Shown: one piece after another, positions 1-9,400 of the stretch
Numbering within the stretch: position 1 is the first letter of the stretch
How the letters are laid out: the number at the start of each line of letters is the position of its first letter
Origin: Chloroflexota bacterium
GTDB taxonomy: Bacteria; Chloroflexota; Limnocylindria; P2-11E
Assembly (NCBI GenBank): GCA_005883625.1
Contig: VBDU01000072.1
Location: 1-60,209, forward strand
Length of the DNA stretch: 60,209 nt
Direction: 5' to 3'
Translations under genes and position numbers: made by a program
Notes under the pieces: model-generated
Database searches by the model: none
What the model saw: only the letters and a program-made list of their open reading frames with translations
Told to the model about the DNA's origin: nothing

Positions 1-517
1 GGGCAGGAATGTTGGATACGTCAGCACGACTGGTCCTGGAGTCACGGCGTCGCCGAAGCCGACGTCGATCTGGATGCGATCGCGCGCCTTTCCGAGGTAG
101 GCGTCGAGGTGAACCCGCAGTCCGCCGTATCGGTCGTCCTCGCGGATCGACTCGACCGAGACGCTCTCGGGATCGAAGCGCACACCATCTTCAGGAGCGG
201 CGATGGCGGCGATCACGGCGACGATCCGGCGGAGCCCATCGAGGTCCGGCTCCATCGCGAGCGCCTCGAGATCGATGTCCTTGGTTGGTCTGGTGAACGG
301 GCGCGCCTCCGGTTCGGCTCGAGCGAAGAAGAGCAGCGCGCCCTTGAGCAGGAAGCTGTCGCGAGAGCGCGAGATGCTGAGCCGATAGAGAAAGCGTTCG
401 AGGAAGTAGAGCTTCAGGGACCGACTGGAAGTCACGGCCCTGCTCCTTAGAGACGGTGAAGAGCCGTTGGCGCACTGACGCGTCGACATTCCGGATCTGG
501 TCGAGCCTTCGGGTCAC
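1..517 (-). pseudogene. AbiEii-type nucleotidyltransferase toxin, frameshifted and cut by the window edge
   Basis: Toxin half of an AbiE-like type IV toxin-antitoxin pair. AbiEii proteins are nucleotidyltransferase-fold toxins. The GTG start at 517 overlaps the antitoxin stop (GTGA). The first ~35 codons read as a normal AbiEii N-terminus (DQIRNVDASVRQRLF...). At 417-421 the frame shifts by one base near a GGG run; dropping one base joins it to a second frame that stays open to position 1. That frame has the family hallmarks: FLYRLSISRSRDSFLLKGAL, the nucleotidyltransferase motif TKDIDLEAL, and IQIDVGFGD. As written, the toxin is truncated. It may be a genuine pseudogene or a sequencing/assembly error at the short homopolymer. 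The C-terminus lies outside the window. Family assignment is confident; functionality is doubtful. Confidence 0.75.
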
Positions 518-999
518 GTGAGGGCTTCGACGTAGGGGCGGATGAGTCGCAGCACCCGTGTCGCTCGGGCCATCTTGAGGAGGTCATCGACCCAGCGATC
601 CGATCGGTGGCGCAGATACGCCTGCAGCGCCTCGAGCGCGATGTCCTTTCCGACGATACGGCGAAGCCGGAACGCGTCGCAGATCGCCCGCTCGGCGTTG
701 AACACGCGCAGCTGCTGACCGTGCGGCCCGCGCTTCACCTCGAGGCCGAGGCGCATGAGGCGAGGCCGGAACTCGTAGAAGCGGATCGGGGGATACGCCA
801 CCCTCGGCTGCCAGTGATCGCGCGGGATCGCCATCTCGATCACAGAAGGATTAGCGGTCGTGAGCCGGTGGTAGGCGAGCGCGGAGGTGAGGCAGATGAC
901 GCCCTCGGGCACGGCGGCGCAGGCCTCGAACAGGGTCTGGTCGGCGGTCTCGGGCGCCTCGGTCGAGCGATAGAGGCCGGCCCGCGCACGCTCGATCAC
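514..999 (-). CDS. AbiEi-like antitoxin / transcriptional regulator (type IV TA)
   Basis: Antitoxin partner of the adjacent AbiEii toxin. Family members are winged-helix repressors with a C-terminal antitoxin domain. Conserved features are IERARAGLYRS, the block SALAYHRLTT, then VFNAERAICDAFRLRRIVGKD and a helical C-terminus. The GTG at 999 gives 161 residues, but the same frame stays open upstream to about 1170. It there encodes the expected N-terminal winged helix (LLRRLQRSGWLRRRDLDADG, then HPRWLRRLQDEG). No ATG, GTG or TTG precedes that segment, so either a rare start (ATA or CTG) is used or the gene has lost its start. The stop overlaps the toxin start by 4 bases, as in intact AbiE operons. 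Confidence 0.72.
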   Translation of the reverse strand: MIERARAGLYRSTEAPETADQTLFEACAAVPEGVICLTSALAYHRLTTANPSVIEMAIPRDHWQPRVAYPPIRFYEFRPRLMRLGLEVKRGPHGQQLRVFNAERAICDAFRLRRIVGKDIALEALQAYLRHRSDRWVDDLLKMARATRVLRLIRPYVEALT

Positions 1000-1120
1000 G
1001 CCTTCGTCCTGGAGACGACGGAGCCAACGGGGATGGATGCCGTCGGCATCGAGGTCCCGACGGCGCAGCCAGCCGCTCCGCTGCAGCCTGCGGAGCAGCT
1101 GCTTTCTGGTGTCAGTCGTG

Positions 1121-1147
1121 GTATCTCGCCTTATACGACGAGAGTAT
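1121..1147. promoter_or_regulatory. Possible promoter/operator of the AbiE pair
   Basis: On the minus strand a TTGCTA hexamer, a 17-base spacer and CATACT resemble a promoter. Just downstream is an imperfect inverted repeat, GTATCTCG (1121-1128) against CGAGAGTAT (1139-1147). AbiEi antitoxins are known to autorepress by binding inverted repeats at their promoter. That role here is inferred from position only. Confidence 0.3.
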
Positions 1148-1278
1148 GGTACAAAACCTCCTCCCTAGCAATACCTCGGAGTAGGATTCGTACCATCCGA
1201 AGCGCGGAACCGGGTCTCATTGCCGAGCGCTCCCGAGGAAGGGACCTCGGGATCCTGCCAGGGCGGGCTGATCGGGAG

Positions 1279-2436
1279 TTAGCCGCCCGTGACGATGAAC
1301 TCCATCGGATAGTCGTGGAGGCGCTCGACGCCGGCCTTCGTGACGCGCAGCGTCTCACCGACCTGCAGCCCCATGCGCTCGTCGTCCTTCACGACGTTCG
1401 GCTGCACCACCACGACCATGTCCTCGCGGAACACGAAGTCCTCGCGCCAGCCGCCGCGCTTGGTGCGGCGCGTCTGGATGATCGGCGGCAGCTGGCTCGC
1501 TCCATGAAGCAGGTCGTCGTAGATCGTGTAACCGCGCTCGTGGACTGCCTCCGCCGCGTCGAGCACGTCGCCGACGGTCGCGCCGTCGCGGAGCACGTCG
1601 CGGATCCGCTCGTACGCCTCGACGGCGACGTCGTGGAGCGCGCGGTACGCCTGGGTGGGCGCCTCGCCGACCGCGTACGCGCGGTGGATCTGGCCGGTAT
1701 AGCCCCAGTGCTCGGCGCTGATCTCGGTGATGAGGACGTCGCCCCTCGCGATGACGCGCGAGGACTGGAGCTGCGACGGCACGCCGATCTGCGGATCGCG
1801 CATGGGCGTCGTCGCCATGAAGTGGATGCCGTGCGTTCCGCCCTCGCGGCCGTAGCTCGACTCTACGATCGTCGCGAGCTCGTGCTCACGCATGCCCGGC
1901 CGCACCTCGCGCTCGAGCGCGCGCATCGCCAGGTCCGTGAAGCGCGCGGCGGTCCGCAGGAACGCGAGCTCCTCGGCGCTCTTGATCGCCCGCAGATCGC
2001 GGACGATGTCGCCGGCTTCAACGAAGCGAAGACGCGGGAAGCGCTCGCGCAGCGAGTCGACGTCGTGCCACCGCCATGCGCCGACGAGGCCGACGGCGCG
2101 GCCGTCCGGGAGCGATCGCTCCGCGATGGCCGTCATCACGGCGTCGATCGACCGCGCGCCCGCCCAGCGGACGTCGCCCGTGATCGCGACGCGGCGCGCG
2201 TTCGGCACGTGGTTGTACAGCTGGACGAGGAGCGTAAGGTCGGCCTCCCGCGGGACGACGAGGAACGCCTCGCGCGTCCCGGGCCAGTTGCTGAGGTACG
2301 CGATCTCCGCGGTGTGGCGGGCGCCATAGAGAAGGAGGAGCGCGAGGGCGCGCTCGTCCATCTTCGCGCGGACCGCCGCGAGCCGTCGCGCGAACTCGGC
2401 ATCCGAGAAGGTGGGATGGCCGTTGCGCTCGAGCAC
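1279..2436 (-). CDS. M24 'pita-bread' family protein (Xaa-Pro peptidase/creatinase-like) with a degenerate metal site
   Basis: About 385 residues with a creatinase-type N-terminal domain (YLSNWPGTREAFLVVPRE) and a C-terminal pita-bread fold (SAEELAFLRTAARFTDLAMR, GIHFMATTPMRDPQIG). M24 peptidases use five metal ligands (Asp, Asp, His, Glu, Glu). Aligned by eye, the first two fall in VLITEISAEHWGYTGQIHRAY, where Asp/Asp appear as Glu/Gln. The first Glu is Gln (VVVVQPNVV) and the last is Gly (LQVGETLRVT). Creatinase is a known metal-free member of this fold, so a non-metallo hydrolase or a non-enzymatic role is likely. The start is GTG at 2436, because a TACTCT box ends 7 bases upstream and the protein begins LERNGHPTFSDAEFARRL. 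Divergent from coaD. Confidence 0.8.
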   Translation of the reverse strand: MLERNGHPTFSDAEFARRLAAVRAKMDERALALLLLYGARHTAEIAYLSNWPGTREAFLVVPREADLTLLVQLYNHVPNARRVAITGDVRWAGARSIDAVMTAIAERSLPDGRAVGLVGAWRWHDVDSLRERFPRLRFVEAGDIVRDLRAIKSAEELAFLRTAARFTDLAMRALEREVRPGMREHELATIVESSYGREGGTHGIHFMATTPMRDPQIGVPSQLQSSRVIARGDVLITEISAEHWGYTGQIHRAYAVGEAPTQAYRALHDVAVEAYERIRDVLRDGATVGDVLDAAEAVHERGYTIYDDLLHGASQLPPIIQTRRTKRGGWREDFVFREDMVVVVQPNVVKDDERMGLQVGETLRVTKAGVERLHDYPMEFIVTGG

Positions 2437-2443
2437 GGCCGAT

Positions 2444-2449
2444 AGAGTA
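2444..2449 (-). promoter_or_regulatory. Candidate -10 box for leaderless M24 transcript
   Basis: TACTCT on the minus strand ends 7 bases before the GTG start, so transcription would begin at or next to the start codon. No Shine-Dalgarno is visible between them. Confidence 0.4.
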
Positions 2450-2511
2450 CGGACCGCGGACGCTAGGATTCGCCTGCGGCGTGCACTTTCCGTGAAGGAG
2501 GCGCGACCAGC

Positions 2512-3033
2512 GTGACCGAACGCGTTGCGATCTACCCCGGCTCGTTCGACCCGCCCACGAACGGCCATCTCGACATCGTCGAGCGGTCTTCGCGCCTCTT
2601 CGATCGCGTCGTCGTCGGCGTCGGCCGCAACCTCGCGAAGAAGACGGTCTTCTCCGCCGACGAACGCATCGAGCTCATGCGTGAGGCCTGCGCGAAGTAC
2701 CGCAACGTCGAGGTCACGAGCTTCGACGGCCTGCAGGTCGACTTCGCGCACGCCTCGGCGGCTCGCTTCATCGTGCGCGGGATCCGCGCGCTCTCGGACT
2801 TCGAGTTCGAGTTCGAGATGGCGAACATGAACCGGACGCTCGCCGCGGGGATCGAGATGGTGTACCTGATGACGGCCCCCGAGTACCTCTTCGTCTCCGC
2901 GTCGCGCGTGAAGGAGCTCGCCGCCTTCGGCGCCCCCATCGAGAAGTTCGTGCCCCCGAACGTGGCGAAGCGGCTCAAGTCGCAGATGGGGAAGCAGGGC
3001 ATGCGCACCGGGGCGACCGAAGCGAACGATTAG
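2512..3033 (+). CDS. coaD: Pantetheine-phosphate adenylyltransferase
   Basis: Catalyses the fourth step of CoA synthesis: 4'-phosphopantetheine + ATP to dephospho-CoA. The 173-residue protein is of normal length. It carries the nucleotidyltransferase signature YPGSFDPPTNGHLDIV (T16-N17-G18-H19), the RGIRALSDFEFE segment, and the C-terminal ATP-site motif SASRVKEL (129-136; usually ISSSxVRE). The GTG start at 2512 is preceded by a good AAGGAGG about 10 bases upstream. First gene of a run with coaX and coaBC, 1 base from coaX, so probably one operon. A TAGGAT box near 2464 may be its promoter. Confidence 0.97.
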   Translation: MTERVAIYPGSFDPPTNGHLDIVERSSRLFDRVVVGVGRNLAKKTVFSADERIELMREACAKYRNVEVTSFDGLQVDFAHASAARFIVRGIRALSDFEFEFEMANMNRTLAAGIEMVYLMTAPEYLFVSASRVKELAAFGAPIEKFVPPNVAKRLKSQMGKQGMRTGATEAND

Positions 3034-3034
3034 C

Positions 3035-3808
3035 GTGACCACGCTCCTCGCCGTCGACGCGGGCAACACGAACGTGGTCGTCGGCGCCTACGAGGGCTCG
3101 AAGCTCCTCGCGACGTGGCGGACCGCGACGGAGGCGAACAAGACCGAGGACGAGCTCGCGATCACGCTCGACGCGCTCCTCGCGCGCGAGGACCTCTCGC
3201 TCGACGACGTCGACGCGCTCGTGCTCGGCTCGGTGGTGCCGCCGCTCACGATGTCGTTCACGCGGCTCGCGGAGCGCTACCTCGACCGGCCCGCGCTCGT
3301 CATCGGGCCCGGCGTGAAGACGGGGGTCCGGCTCCGCGTCGACAATCCTGCCGAGGTCGGCGCGGATCGCATCGCGAACACGCTCGCCGCGCATCGCCGG
3401 TACGGCGGGCCCGCGATCGTCGTCGACTTCGGGACGACGACGAACTTCGACGTGGTCTCCGCGGAGGGTGACTTCCTTGGCGGCGCGTTCGCGCCCGGGC
3501 TCGAGGCCTCCGCGGAGTCGCTCTTCCTGCGGGCGGCCCGGCTCTTCCGGGTGCCACTCACGCCACCCGCGGCGGCGATCGGGAAGAACACCGCGGACTG
3601 CCTTCGCTCGGGGATCATGTTCGGCTACGTCGGCCTCGTCGAGGGCCTCCTCGAGCGGCTCATCGCCGAGCTCCGGCCGGCCACGCCCCGGATCCTCGCG
3701 ACCGGCGGCCTCGCCGCCACGATCGCCCCGCTCACGAGCGGTATCGAGAAGGTCGACGACGACCTCACGCTCGAGGGCCTCCGCCTCCTCTGGGAGCTGA
3801 ACGCCTGA
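3035..3808 (+). CDS. coaX: Type III pantothenate kinase
   Basis: Phosphorylates pantothenate, the committed step of CoA synthesis. 257 residues with the ASKHA-fold motifs of type III kinases: the N-terminal phosphate loop VDAGNTNVVVGAY (D8), GADRIANTLAAHRRYG, the central DFGTTTNFDVV (D131) and the GGAFAPGLEAS segment. Type III enzymes are not inhibited by CoA and need a monovalent cation. GTG start two bases after the coaD stop; the stop overlaps the coaBC start (TGATG). Context fully supports the role. Confidence 0.96.
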   Translation: MTTLLAVDAGNTNVVVGAYEGSKLLATWRTATEANKTEDELAITLDALLAREDLSLDDVDALVLGSVVPPLTMSFTRLAERYLDRPALVIGPGVKTGVRLRVDNPAEVGADRIANTLAAHRRYGGPAIVVDFGTTTNFDVVSAEGDFLGGAFAPGLEASAESLFLRAARLFRVPLTPPAAAIGKNTADCLRSGIMFGYVGLVEGLLERLIAELRPATPRILATGGLAATIAPLTSGIEKVDDDLTLEGLRLLWELNA

Positions 3809-5019
3809 TGGAGCGAGTGCGCGGGCGTTTCGTGGTGCTCGCGGTCACGGGATCGATCGCCGTGTACAAGATGATCGAGCTCGCGCGCCGTCTCACCCAG
3901 GCGGGCGCGACCGTGCAGGTCGTCATGACGCGGTCCGCGACGGAGTTCGTGACGCCACTCACCTTCCAGGCCATCACGTACCGACCCGTCGAGGTCGAGA
4001 TGTTCGCGATGCAGGACGAGCGCGCGGCGGGACACGTTGCGATGGGCCGCGAGGCGGACGTCGTCGTCGTCGCGCCGGCGACCGCGCACGTCCTCGCGCG
4101 CCTCGCGCATGGCTTTTCCGACGACCTCATCGCGACCACCGTGCTGGCGACGGACGCGCCGGTCATCGTCGCCCCGGCGATGGAGACGCACATGTGGCAG
4201 AACCCTGCGACGCAGGCGAACGTCTCCGCGCTGCGCGCGCGCGGGGTCCGCGTCGTCGAGCCCGAGAGCGGCCCGCTCGCCTCGGGCGAGGCCGGGCCGG
4301 GCCGGCTCGCCGCGCTCGAGCGCATCGCCAGCGCGATCGACGACGCGCTCGCGACATCGGGCGCGCTCGCGGGGCGGCACGTCGTCGTCACGGCGGGCCC
4401 GACGGTCGAGGCGATCGACCCGGTGCGGTTCGTGTCCAACCGTTCGAGCGGGAAGATGGGCTACGCGATCGCCGCGGCGGCGCGCGACGCCGGCGCAGAG
4501 GTCACGCTCGTCACCGGCCCCACGGCGATCGCGCCGCCCGCCGGGGTGCGCACGTTCCGCGTCGAGAGCGCCGAGGAGCTGCGGGACGCCGTGCTTGCCA
4601 CGCTCCCGCGCGCCGACGCGGTCGTCATGGCCGCTGCGGTCGCGGACTATCGACCGATCGAGCGCGTGGATCGCAAGCTGAAGAAGAAGGAGCTCGGCCG
4701 GGAGCTCACGCTCCGCCTCATCGAGAACCCGGACGTGCTCAAGGCGATCGTCGCCGCGCGGAGGCCGGGGACGATCGTCGTGGGTTTCAAAGCCGAGACA
4801 GGCGACGCGACGGCCGAGGCCGGGCGCATGCTCCGGGAGAAGAAGCTCGACCTCGTGGTCGCGAACGACGTGAGCGACCCACGCTCAGGCTTCGGCTCGG
4901 AGGACGACCGGGTCGCGTTCGTGAGCGCCGACGGCGTCGAACAGCTGGACCTCCTGCCGAAGAGCGACGTCGCGCGGCGCCTTGTCGCGAAGCTCGCGGA
5001 GCGGCTCGGCAGCCCGTGA
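3808..5019 (+). CDS. coaBC: Bifunctional phosphopantothenoylcysteine decarboxylase / phosphopantothenate-cysteine ligase
   Basis: Steps two and three of CoA synthesis. The N-terminal FMN flavoprotein (CoaC) contains VTGSIAVYKMIELARRL, the active-site His in GHVAMGREADVVVVAPAT (H76), and a CoaC motif that reads PAMETHMW rather than PxMNxxMW (E126 replaces Asn). The flap cysteine found in E. coli Dfp (ACGDxGPGR) is Ser here (S159 in ASGEAGPGR). The C-terminal CoaB ligase has VTAGPTVEAIDPVRFVSNRS (from ~194), MAAAVADYRP and the Lys-rich loop RKLKKKELG. Actinobacterial CoaBC proteins, from memory, also vary at these two positions. 403 residues, usual length. Overlaps the next gene by 4 bases. Confidence 0.94.
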   Translation: MERVRGRFVVLAVTGSIAVYKMIELARRLTQAGATVQVVMTRSATEFVTPLTFQAITYRPVEVEMFAMQDERAAGHVAMGREADVVVVAPATAHVLARLAHGFSDDLIATTVLATDAPVIVAPAMETHMWQNPATQANVSALRARGVRVVEPESGPLASGEAGPGRLAALERIASAIDDALATSGALAGRHVVVTAGPTVEAIDPVRFVSNRSSGKMGYAIAAAARDAGAEVTLVTGPTAIAPPAGVRTFRVESAEELRDAVLATLPRADAVVMAAAVADYRPIERVDRKLKKKELGRELTLRLIENPDVLKAIVAARRPGTIVVGFKAETGDATAEAGRMLREKKLDLVVANDVSDPRSGFGSEDDRVAFVSADGVEQLDLLPKSDVARRLVAKLAERLGSP

Positions 5020-5651
5020 ACGAGCGCGACGCGGCCGCGGTCCCGCGCCTTGTCGCCAAGCTCGGGCGCGACCTCGAAGCGCTCGACGAGCCGATCCGCC
5101 AGTGGGAGGAGGCGCGCGAGCGCGCCTTCAGCACGGCGTTCGATCGCAAGGACGGCCCGCTCGGCGCGCTCATGGGACGTCTACCGCAGGCCGCGGCGGC
5201 CGCGGCCGGGGTCGGGACCGGCCCGGTCGAGCGAGTCTTCGCGGTCTTCGACGAGATCTGCGACCTCTATGCGCGCTCCGATCCGGGAACGTGCGCCGCG
5301 CTCCGCGAGATCGTCCACGAGCACAAGGCGCGCGGGCTTCTGCCGGGCTACCTCTCGCACTGCGCGCGCGTCCTCGAGCAGGGCGGGAGGCAGGAGTGGC
5401 TCGAGCGCGGGCTCGCGGCGGCGTCGATCGACGACCAGCGCCACGACTATCGCGACTGGCTCATGAGCCTGGGAGACCTGTACCTGTCGGCCTTCCTGCG
5501 CGGACTCCACCCGGGCCCGGCACTGAAGCGCATGGCCGAGCGCTCGAACGACCTCAAGCCTCGCGGCGGCCCGACGCCCACGCGGGAAGCGCTCGAGCGG
5601 TTCGAGGAGAGCGCGTACTTCGCCACGTCGATCCTGCCGCGGCTTCGCTAG
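5016..5651 (+). CDS. Helical protein of unknown function in the CoA operon
   Basis: Not recognised. 211 residues from the GTG at 5016, which overlaps the coaBC stop (GTGA) and so implies translational coupling. It looks wholly alpha-helical and soluble, with no signal peptide or membrane segment. Notable stretches are DEPIRQWEEARERAF, AVFDEICDLYARSD and DDQRHDYRDWLMSLGDLY. Many acidic, Arg and Trp residues occur, with no obvious catalytic motif. The HAD gene follows directly (TAG then GTG). Confidence 0.75.
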   Translation: MNERDAAAVPRLVAKLGRDLEALDEPIRQWEEARERAFSTAFDRKDGPLGALMGRLPQAAAAAAGVGTGPVERVFAVFDEICDLYARSDPGTCAALREIVHEHKARGLLPGYLSHCARVLEQGGRQEWLERGLAAASIDDQRHDYRDWLMSLGDLYLSAFLRGLHPGPALKRMAERSNDLKPRGGPTPTREALERFEESAYFATSILPRLR

Positions 5652-6317
5652 GTGGCGGTCGAGTGGGTCACGTTCGACTGCTACGGCACGCTCATCGACT
5701 GGGAGCGCGGGATCACCGATGCCCTCCTACCGCTCGCGCCGCCCGGAACGAGCCGCGAGGCGCTCGCCGAGTGGTACATCGCCATGGAGGCCGAGTTCGA
5801 GGCGGAGGGTTACCACCTCTATAAGCACATCCTCGACCGCGTCAGCCGGCGACTCCTTGAGGCGCTCGATGTCCCGGTCGCTCCCGACGTCGCGTCGCCG
5901 CTCCCGACCTCGGTCGGCGAGTGGCGGCCGTTCCCCGAGGTGCCGGCGGCGCTCGCCGAGCTGCGCGCGGGCGGGCGCAAGCTCGCGATCCTCTCGAACG
6001 TCGACCGCGACCTGCTGGAGCTCTCGATCGCCCAGCTCGGGATCCGGCCGGACCTCGCGGTCACCGGGCAGGATGCGGGCAGCTACAAGCCGGTGTCGGG
6101 ACACTGGCGCGTCTTCCTGCAGAAGAGCGGCGCGCGTGCCGACAGCACCGTCCACGTCGGGGCGAGCCAGTACCACGACATGCGGCCCGCCGCGGCGCTC
6201 GGCTTTCGCACCGTCTTCGTCGATCGCCACGGCGAGGCGCTGGAAACGTCGCCGACGCGCGTCATCCGCGACCTCGCGCCGCTCCCGGCAGTCATCGAGG
6301 AGCTCGCGCGCGCGTGA
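5652..6317 (+). CDS. HAD-superfamily hydrolase (haloacid dehalogenase-like)
   Basis: 221-residue HAD hydrolase with a C1-type cap. Motif I is FDCYGTLIDW (nucleophile D9), motif II Ser lies in LAILSNVD, motif III Lys in GSYKPVSGHW, and motif IV in GASQYHDMRPAAALGF. Members include 2-haloacid dehalogenases and small-molecule phosphatases; substrate cannot be told. The GTG start directly follows the preceding stop codon, so it is in the CoA operon. A metabolite-repair phosphatase for CoA intermediates is possible but only inferred from position. Confidence 0.85.
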   Translation: MAVEWVTFDCYGTLIDWERGITDALLPLAPPGTSREALAEWYIAMEAEFEAEGYHLYKHILDRVSRRLLEALDVPVAPDVASPLPTSVGEWRPFPEVPAALAELRAGGRKLAILSNVDRDLLELSIAQLGIRPDLAVTGQDAGSYKPVSGHWRVFLQKSGARADSTVHVGASQYHDMRPAAALGFRTVFVDRHGEALETSPTRVIRDLAPLPAVIEELARA

Positions 6318-6398
6318 CCGCGCAGTGCGGGGGGATCGCGTAGCACTTCCGTAGTAGTTACGCGACACGAGTCCGACGACGGCGGCTCGCCGCGCACC

Positions 6399-6404
6399 GA
6401 TAGT
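6399..6404 (+). promoter_or_regulatory. Candidate -10 box for leaderless macroglobulin transcript
   Basis: GATAGT ends 7 bases before the ATG at 6412, with no ribosome-binding site between. This fits the leaderless pattern seen repeatedly in the window. Confidence 0.4.
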
Positions 6405-6411
6405 CGCCGTC

Positions 6412-9400
6412 ATGACCGCACGCGGCCTCCCGGCGCTGGATAGGGTGCGCAGCTTCCGCGGCGCGGGTGCGGCGGTCGTCCTGCTCGCGGTCGTCATCGC
6501 GTCCAGTCAGCTCGTCGGTCGCGCCGAGCTGACGCCGCTCACTGGCGAGCCGGCGGCCTTCGAGCTCGCGCCCGGCGGCGACGACGTCGCGCGGCTCGCG
6601 CCGATCACGGTGACCTTCGCCAAGCCGCCGTCCGATCGCGCGCCCGAGCCCCTCCTGCAGCTCTACCCCGAGACGAAGGGTGCCTACGCGTGGCTTTCGC
6701 CGCGCACCCTCCTTTTCCAACCGGACTTTCCCGGTCTGCTCCGCGGCTCGATGTACACCGTCCACGTCCCCGCGCGCCCCGAGGCCGGCGTGCCGCAGCC
6801 CGTCACGCGGAAGTTCACGGTCACCGGCAAGCTCACCGTCCAGCAGGTCATCCCCGGCGACGGCGACACCGAGGTCCCGCTGGGCGCTCAGGTGTTCGTG
6901 CAGTTCAGCCGCTCCGTGGCCCCGCTCACGACGCTCGCCGCGCAGCGGGCCGATCCCGTACTCGTGTTCGAGCCACCGCTCCATGGCAAAGGCGAGTGGC
7001 TCAACACCGCGATCTACCGCTTCATCCCCGCAGACCTCGTACCGACCACGACGTACCGCGTGACCGTCGCGAGGGGCCTCACCTCCGCCGCGGACGGCGT
7101 CCTCGAGAGCGACTTCCATTCGACGTTCACGACCATCGCTCCCGCGGTGGACTCGATCACGCCCGACGGAGGCTGGCTCTACGGCGGGCCGTGGCAGGAG
7201 ACGGTCGTCGTCTTCAACCAGCCGATGGACCCCTCCGCGGCCGACGGCCTGAGCGTGCGCGACGCGCAGACCGGCGCGCCGGTGCGCGGGAAGCTCACCT
7301 GGAACGCCGATCGCACGACGCTCACCTTCAACCCGGCCGCGCGCATGGCCGCGAGCACGAAGTACCTCATCACCGTGGACAAGGGCCAAAGAGGCGCGCG
7401 CGGCGGTGCGACCGCCAGGGAGCGCACCGCCTCGTTCACCACGGTCGGGGTGCCCGCCGTGAAGCAGACGTATCCGGCCGACGGCGCGACCGACGCCCAG
7501 CGCTACGGGATCAGCCTCCAGTTCACGAATCCGATGGACCCGGACACGCTCGAACGCAAGGTGAGCGTGAGCGGATTTGGCGCGAAGGAGCTCGAGGACC
7601 ACGTCTACACGAGCGAGTTCAGCCTCGGCGTGAACGTCGCCCTGCGGCCCTCGACCGCGTACACGGTGACGCTCGCCCCGGGGGCCGTGGACCGCTACGG
7701 GCAGGTCATGGCGGGCCACCGCTTCTCCTTCACGACCGGCGCGGTGCCCTCGAGCGTCTCGCTCATCGTCCCGGGCTACCAGCCCGCCGGCTCGTTCTCC
7801 GCCAGCGCGGAGCCGTTCGTCTACTTCCAGTCGACGAACCTCGCGAACGTCGGCTTCTCGCTCTACCCGCTCACCTCCGCCGAGGCGCGCGGCCGCATGC
7901 ACGACTTCACGTACCTGCCGAACGGCTTCGTGCCGTCGCAGCCCGTGCTGCGGCGGTGGGCGGAGACGGTGAGCGGGCCGAAGGACGACGTCGTCGTCGG
8001 CAAGACGAGCCTCACCGGCGGCGGGCCGCTGGCGAAGGGCTTCTATTACCTGCGGATCGACGGACAGCGCTCGGAGCTCGCGTTCGCGGTCGTCGACACC
8101 GTCGTCGTCACGAAGGTCTCCCAGGACGAGCTCCTGCTGTGGGCGCTCGATCACGACAGCGGCCGGCCGGTGCCCGGCGCGGCGCTCCACGTCGACCTGA
8201 CGCCCGGCGGCGACGTCGTGACCGACGCGCAGGGCCTCGCCTCGGTCGCGCTTCCGGTCCTGACCCCGAGCAAGACCGCGGGCGGCGACCGCTCGTTCTG
8301 GATCACGCTCGACGGCGGGCGCTTCGGCGCGATGAGCACGCGCTGGTTCGGCGGGACCTCGCCCTACCAGTTCGGACTGCCGGCCGGATACCCGCGCGAC
8401 TACGTCGGACACCTCTACACCGACCGTCCGATCTACACGCCCGGCGAGACGATCTCCTACAAGGGCGTCGTCCGCGCCGACGACGACGCCCGGTACTCGC
8501 TGCCACCGAAGGACGGCTTCCTGTTCGTCCTCCGCAACGCCCGGGGTCAGCAGCTCGCGAAGGACGACGTCCACCCGAACGAGTTCGGCTCGTTCGCGGG
8601 TGCGTTCGACCTTCCCGCCGATGCGGCGGTCGGCGACTACTTCCTCGGCCTCGAGCAAAAGAACGGCACGAGCTCCTTCGGCATCGCCGGGACGAGCGTG
8701 CTCGTCGCCTCGTTCCGCAAGCCCGAGTTCCAGGTCGACGTGCGCGCCGGCAGGGCTTCGTACGTCGACGGCGACGCGATCGACGCCGGCGTCGCGGCGT
8801 CGTACTTCTTCGGCGGGGCGGTCGACGGCGCGAGCGTCGACTGGTCGGTGCTCGCCGACCCGTTCTTCCTGCGCCCCAAGGGCTTCGAGGGCTACTCGTT
8901 CAGCGACTTCGACTACGCGCGGCAGGCGGTCGTGCGCGATCCGCTGCGGGGCAAGGGCGTCACGACGACCGCGGCGACCGGCGCGGCGACCATCGCGGTC
9001 CGCGCCGCGCTCAAGGCGGGCGAGGGCCCGCAGCGCTTCACGCTCTCGGCGGCCGTCACCGACGCGAACGCGCAGTCCGTCGCGGGCAGCACGCAGGTCA
9101 CGGTGCACCCGGCGGCCCTCTACGCCGGAGTCCGCCCGACGAGCTTCCTCGCGCGCGAGGGCCAGGACGCCACGCTGCAGGTCGTCACCGTCGACACCGA
9201 GGGCGCTGTCCTGCCGCGCCACGCGGTCACGGTGAAGGTCTACGAGCGGCAGTGGATCACGGTGAAGGAAGAGGTCCCCGGCGGCGGCAAGCGCTACCGC
9301 AGCGAGCCACGCGACACGCTCGTCGCGACGCTGGGCGCGACCACCGGCGGCGACGCCACCGCCCGTGTGACGTACCGGCCGGCGCAGTCGGGACAGCTGC

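Noticed and set aside
2437..3069. Upstream extension of the M24 frame over coaD
   Set aside because: It overlaps the diagnostic coaD gene on the other strand, and a GTG with a -10 box at 2436 gives a full-length M24 protein.
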